Below, piece after piece: positions 63,065-64,000 of a DNA stretch of 64,000 nt (positions are counted from its first letter, which is position 1; each line of letters starts with the position of its first letter). Position numbers and translations under genes: made by a program. The DNA is from an uncultured bacterium. Lineage in GTDB: Bacteria; Cyanobacteriota; Vampirovibrionia; Obscuribacterales; Obscuribacteraceae. The stretch lies in the NCBI GenBank assembly GCA_903835185.1, contig CAILLX010000070.1, positions 1-64,000 of the forward strand, in the 5' to 3' direction. The notes beneath the pieces were generated by a model. The model was not told where the DNA came from and searched no databases. It was given only the letters and a program-made list of their open reading frames with translations.

Positions 63065-64000
63065 TTATGCCGTTGCTGCCTTAGTGTCATCCCATCTAAG
63101 ATTCGGCTTCCGGGCAGCGAGAGTCTCGTCAAGCCTGCCTACAGGTGTGCTGTGTGGCGCATTATGCACAACATCCGGCGATTCTTTAGTTTCGTGATCA
63201 ATCTGGAGCATGATGCCCACAAATTCATCGAGTGTCTGTTTTGACTCTGTCTCTGTCGGCTCAATCATGAGCGCCTCAGAGACTACGAGCGGGAAGTAGA
63301 CAGTAGGGGCGTGGGCGCCAAAATCGAGTATGCGCTTGGCTATGTTTGTGGCAGTTATTCCTCTCTCTTTCTGATAGATGCCGGAGAGAACGAACTCATG
63401 CATGCATGGTCTGTCATATGGGAGATGGAAATTCTTTTTCAGTCGCTCTTTTAAATAGTTGGCGTTGAGAATTGCATCTCGTGAAACCTGAGTCAGTCCG
63501 GATCTTCCATGAGTGAGTATATAAGCGTAGGCTCTTACTAGAATACCGAAATTGCCGTAAAAACCTTTCACTTTGCCAATTGATTCTGGACGGTTGTAGT
63601 CAAAGGAAAATCGGTCGCCAGAGCGTACTACAACCGGTACAGGCAGGAACTGCTCAAGCTTGCTGGCAACAGCTACAGCACAGCCGCCAGGACCTCCTCC
63701 GCCATGAGGAGTAGAAAAAGTCTTGTGCAGATTAAGATGGCAGACGTCAAAGCCTGTATCGCCAGGACGCACCAGCCCCATAATAGCGTTCAGATTAGCG
63801 CCATCGTAATAAAGAAGTCCACCTGCTTCGTGGACAAGCTGCTGTACCTGCGAGATCTTCTCCTCGAAGAGTCCTAACGTGTTCGGGTTGGTCAACATAA
63901 TTGCTGCCACATCTGGTCCAAGCACAGCTTTTAGTGCTTCCGGATCGACAAGCCCTTCTGCATTAGATTTGATCTCAACTACTGTAAACCCGGCGACCGC
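63065..64000 (-). CDS. gcvPB: glycine dehydrogenase (decarboxylating) subunit 2, 3' part
   Basis: 312 codons to the window edge, with the 5' end outside. P-protein of the glycine cleavage system. The PLP lysine lies in [19 protein letters not shown], with [20 protein letters not shown] upstream of it (edge of window) and [22 protein letters not shown] downstream (broken for length). The C-terminal arrangement ([33 protein letters not shown]) matches the split-subunit GcvPB or the C-terminal half of one-piece GcvP; the 5' end would decide. The start is not in the window. Confidence 0.93.
   Translation of the reverse strand, partial: AVAGFTVVEIKSNAEGLVDPEALKAVLGPDVAAIMLTNPNTLGLFEEKISQVQQLVHEAGGLLYYDGANLNAIMGLVRPGDTGFDVCHLNLHKTFSTPHGGGGPGGCAVAVASKLEQFLPVPVVVRSGDRFSFDYNRPESIGKVKGFYGNFGILVRAYAYILTHGRSGLTQVSRDAILNANYLKERLKKNFHLPYDRPCMHEFVLSGIYQKERGITATNIAKRILDFGAHAPTVYFPLVVSEALMIEPTETESKQTLDEFVGIMLQIDHETKESPDVVHNAPHSTPVGRLDETLAARKPNLRWDDTKAATA

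Overview
The window is a dense stretch (about 60 genes in 64 kb, near 50% GC by eye) of a bacterial chromosome made mostly of housekeeping genes. Recognisable genes include metK, miaB, ribD, sucCD, fabF, cysE, rpe, ispG, etfBA, holA, rph, def, pepA, cobU, argS-like and the glycine dehydrogenase subunit gcvPB. No photosynthesis genes, phage genes, CRISPR arrays, rRNA or tRNA genes were seen. Several traits together suggest a non-photosynthetic relative of the cyanobacteria, such as Obscuribacterales/Melainabacteria: very long Ala/Pro/Ser/Gln-rich proteins, frequent GTG/TTG starts, a YvcK protein with an N-terminal membrane anchor, the MEP enzyme IspG, a PiT phosphate transporter and a pho cluster. 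This is an inference, because no rRNA or marker search was possible.

Layout. 0.2-4.2 kb: a sigma-70-like factor followed by an unusual 1.1-kresidue protein joining an anti-sigma-type zinc finger, a long repeat-rich linker and a Roadblock/LC7 domain. 4.2-9.0 kb (minus): pepA, a MshEN/DUF4388-type regulatory protein and its secreted partner. 9.1-12.9 kb: a two-LysM protein, glycerate kinase and a small unknown. 13-16 kb (minus): a WYL protein, an arginyl-tRNA synthetase-like protein lacking both class I catalytic signatures, and a DJ-1/PfpI protein. 16-18 kb (minus): an ECF sigma factor, an anti-sigma protein with three zinc-finger repeats and a Spy/CpxP-like periplasmic protein, forming an apparent envelope-stress operon.

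18.4-32 kb: metK, an FHA/degenerate-cyclase protein with a GH3 hexosaminidase, miaB, ribD, a ZnuA-like lipocalin-independent metal-binding protein, a phosphofructokinase with PPi-type signatures, a PiT transporter, sucCD and a patatin. 32-35 kb (minus): def, a small unknown, a RapZ C-terminal-domain protein and yvcK. 35-39.6 kb: a broken-looking secreted protein locus carrying a small palindromic insertion, then cobU, a SprT/M48-like peptidase and fabF. 39.6-43 kb: a giant 1131-residue unknown.

43-51.5 kb: cysE, then a gene-poor accessory patch around an AAA ATPase with a palindromic upstream site, several small unknowns, rpe, and a divergent TOPRIM / RadC-like pair. 51.5-64 kb: ispG, etfBA, a LOG-family protein, holA, a phoR-phoB-phoU cluster whose kinase has no membrane or sensor part, a Pro/Thr-rich lipoprotein, rph, an ABC1/UbiB kinase, a zinc-ribbon membrane protein and the 3' part of gcvPB running off the window end.

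The regulatory theme stands out. Two sigma/zinc-finger pairs, a soluble Pho kinase, FHA, DUF4388 and Roadblock modules all lie in 64 kb. The best candidates for something undescribed are the zinc-finger/Roadblock protein with its sigma factor, the catalytically dead ArgRS paralogue and the triple-zinc-finger anti-sigma.
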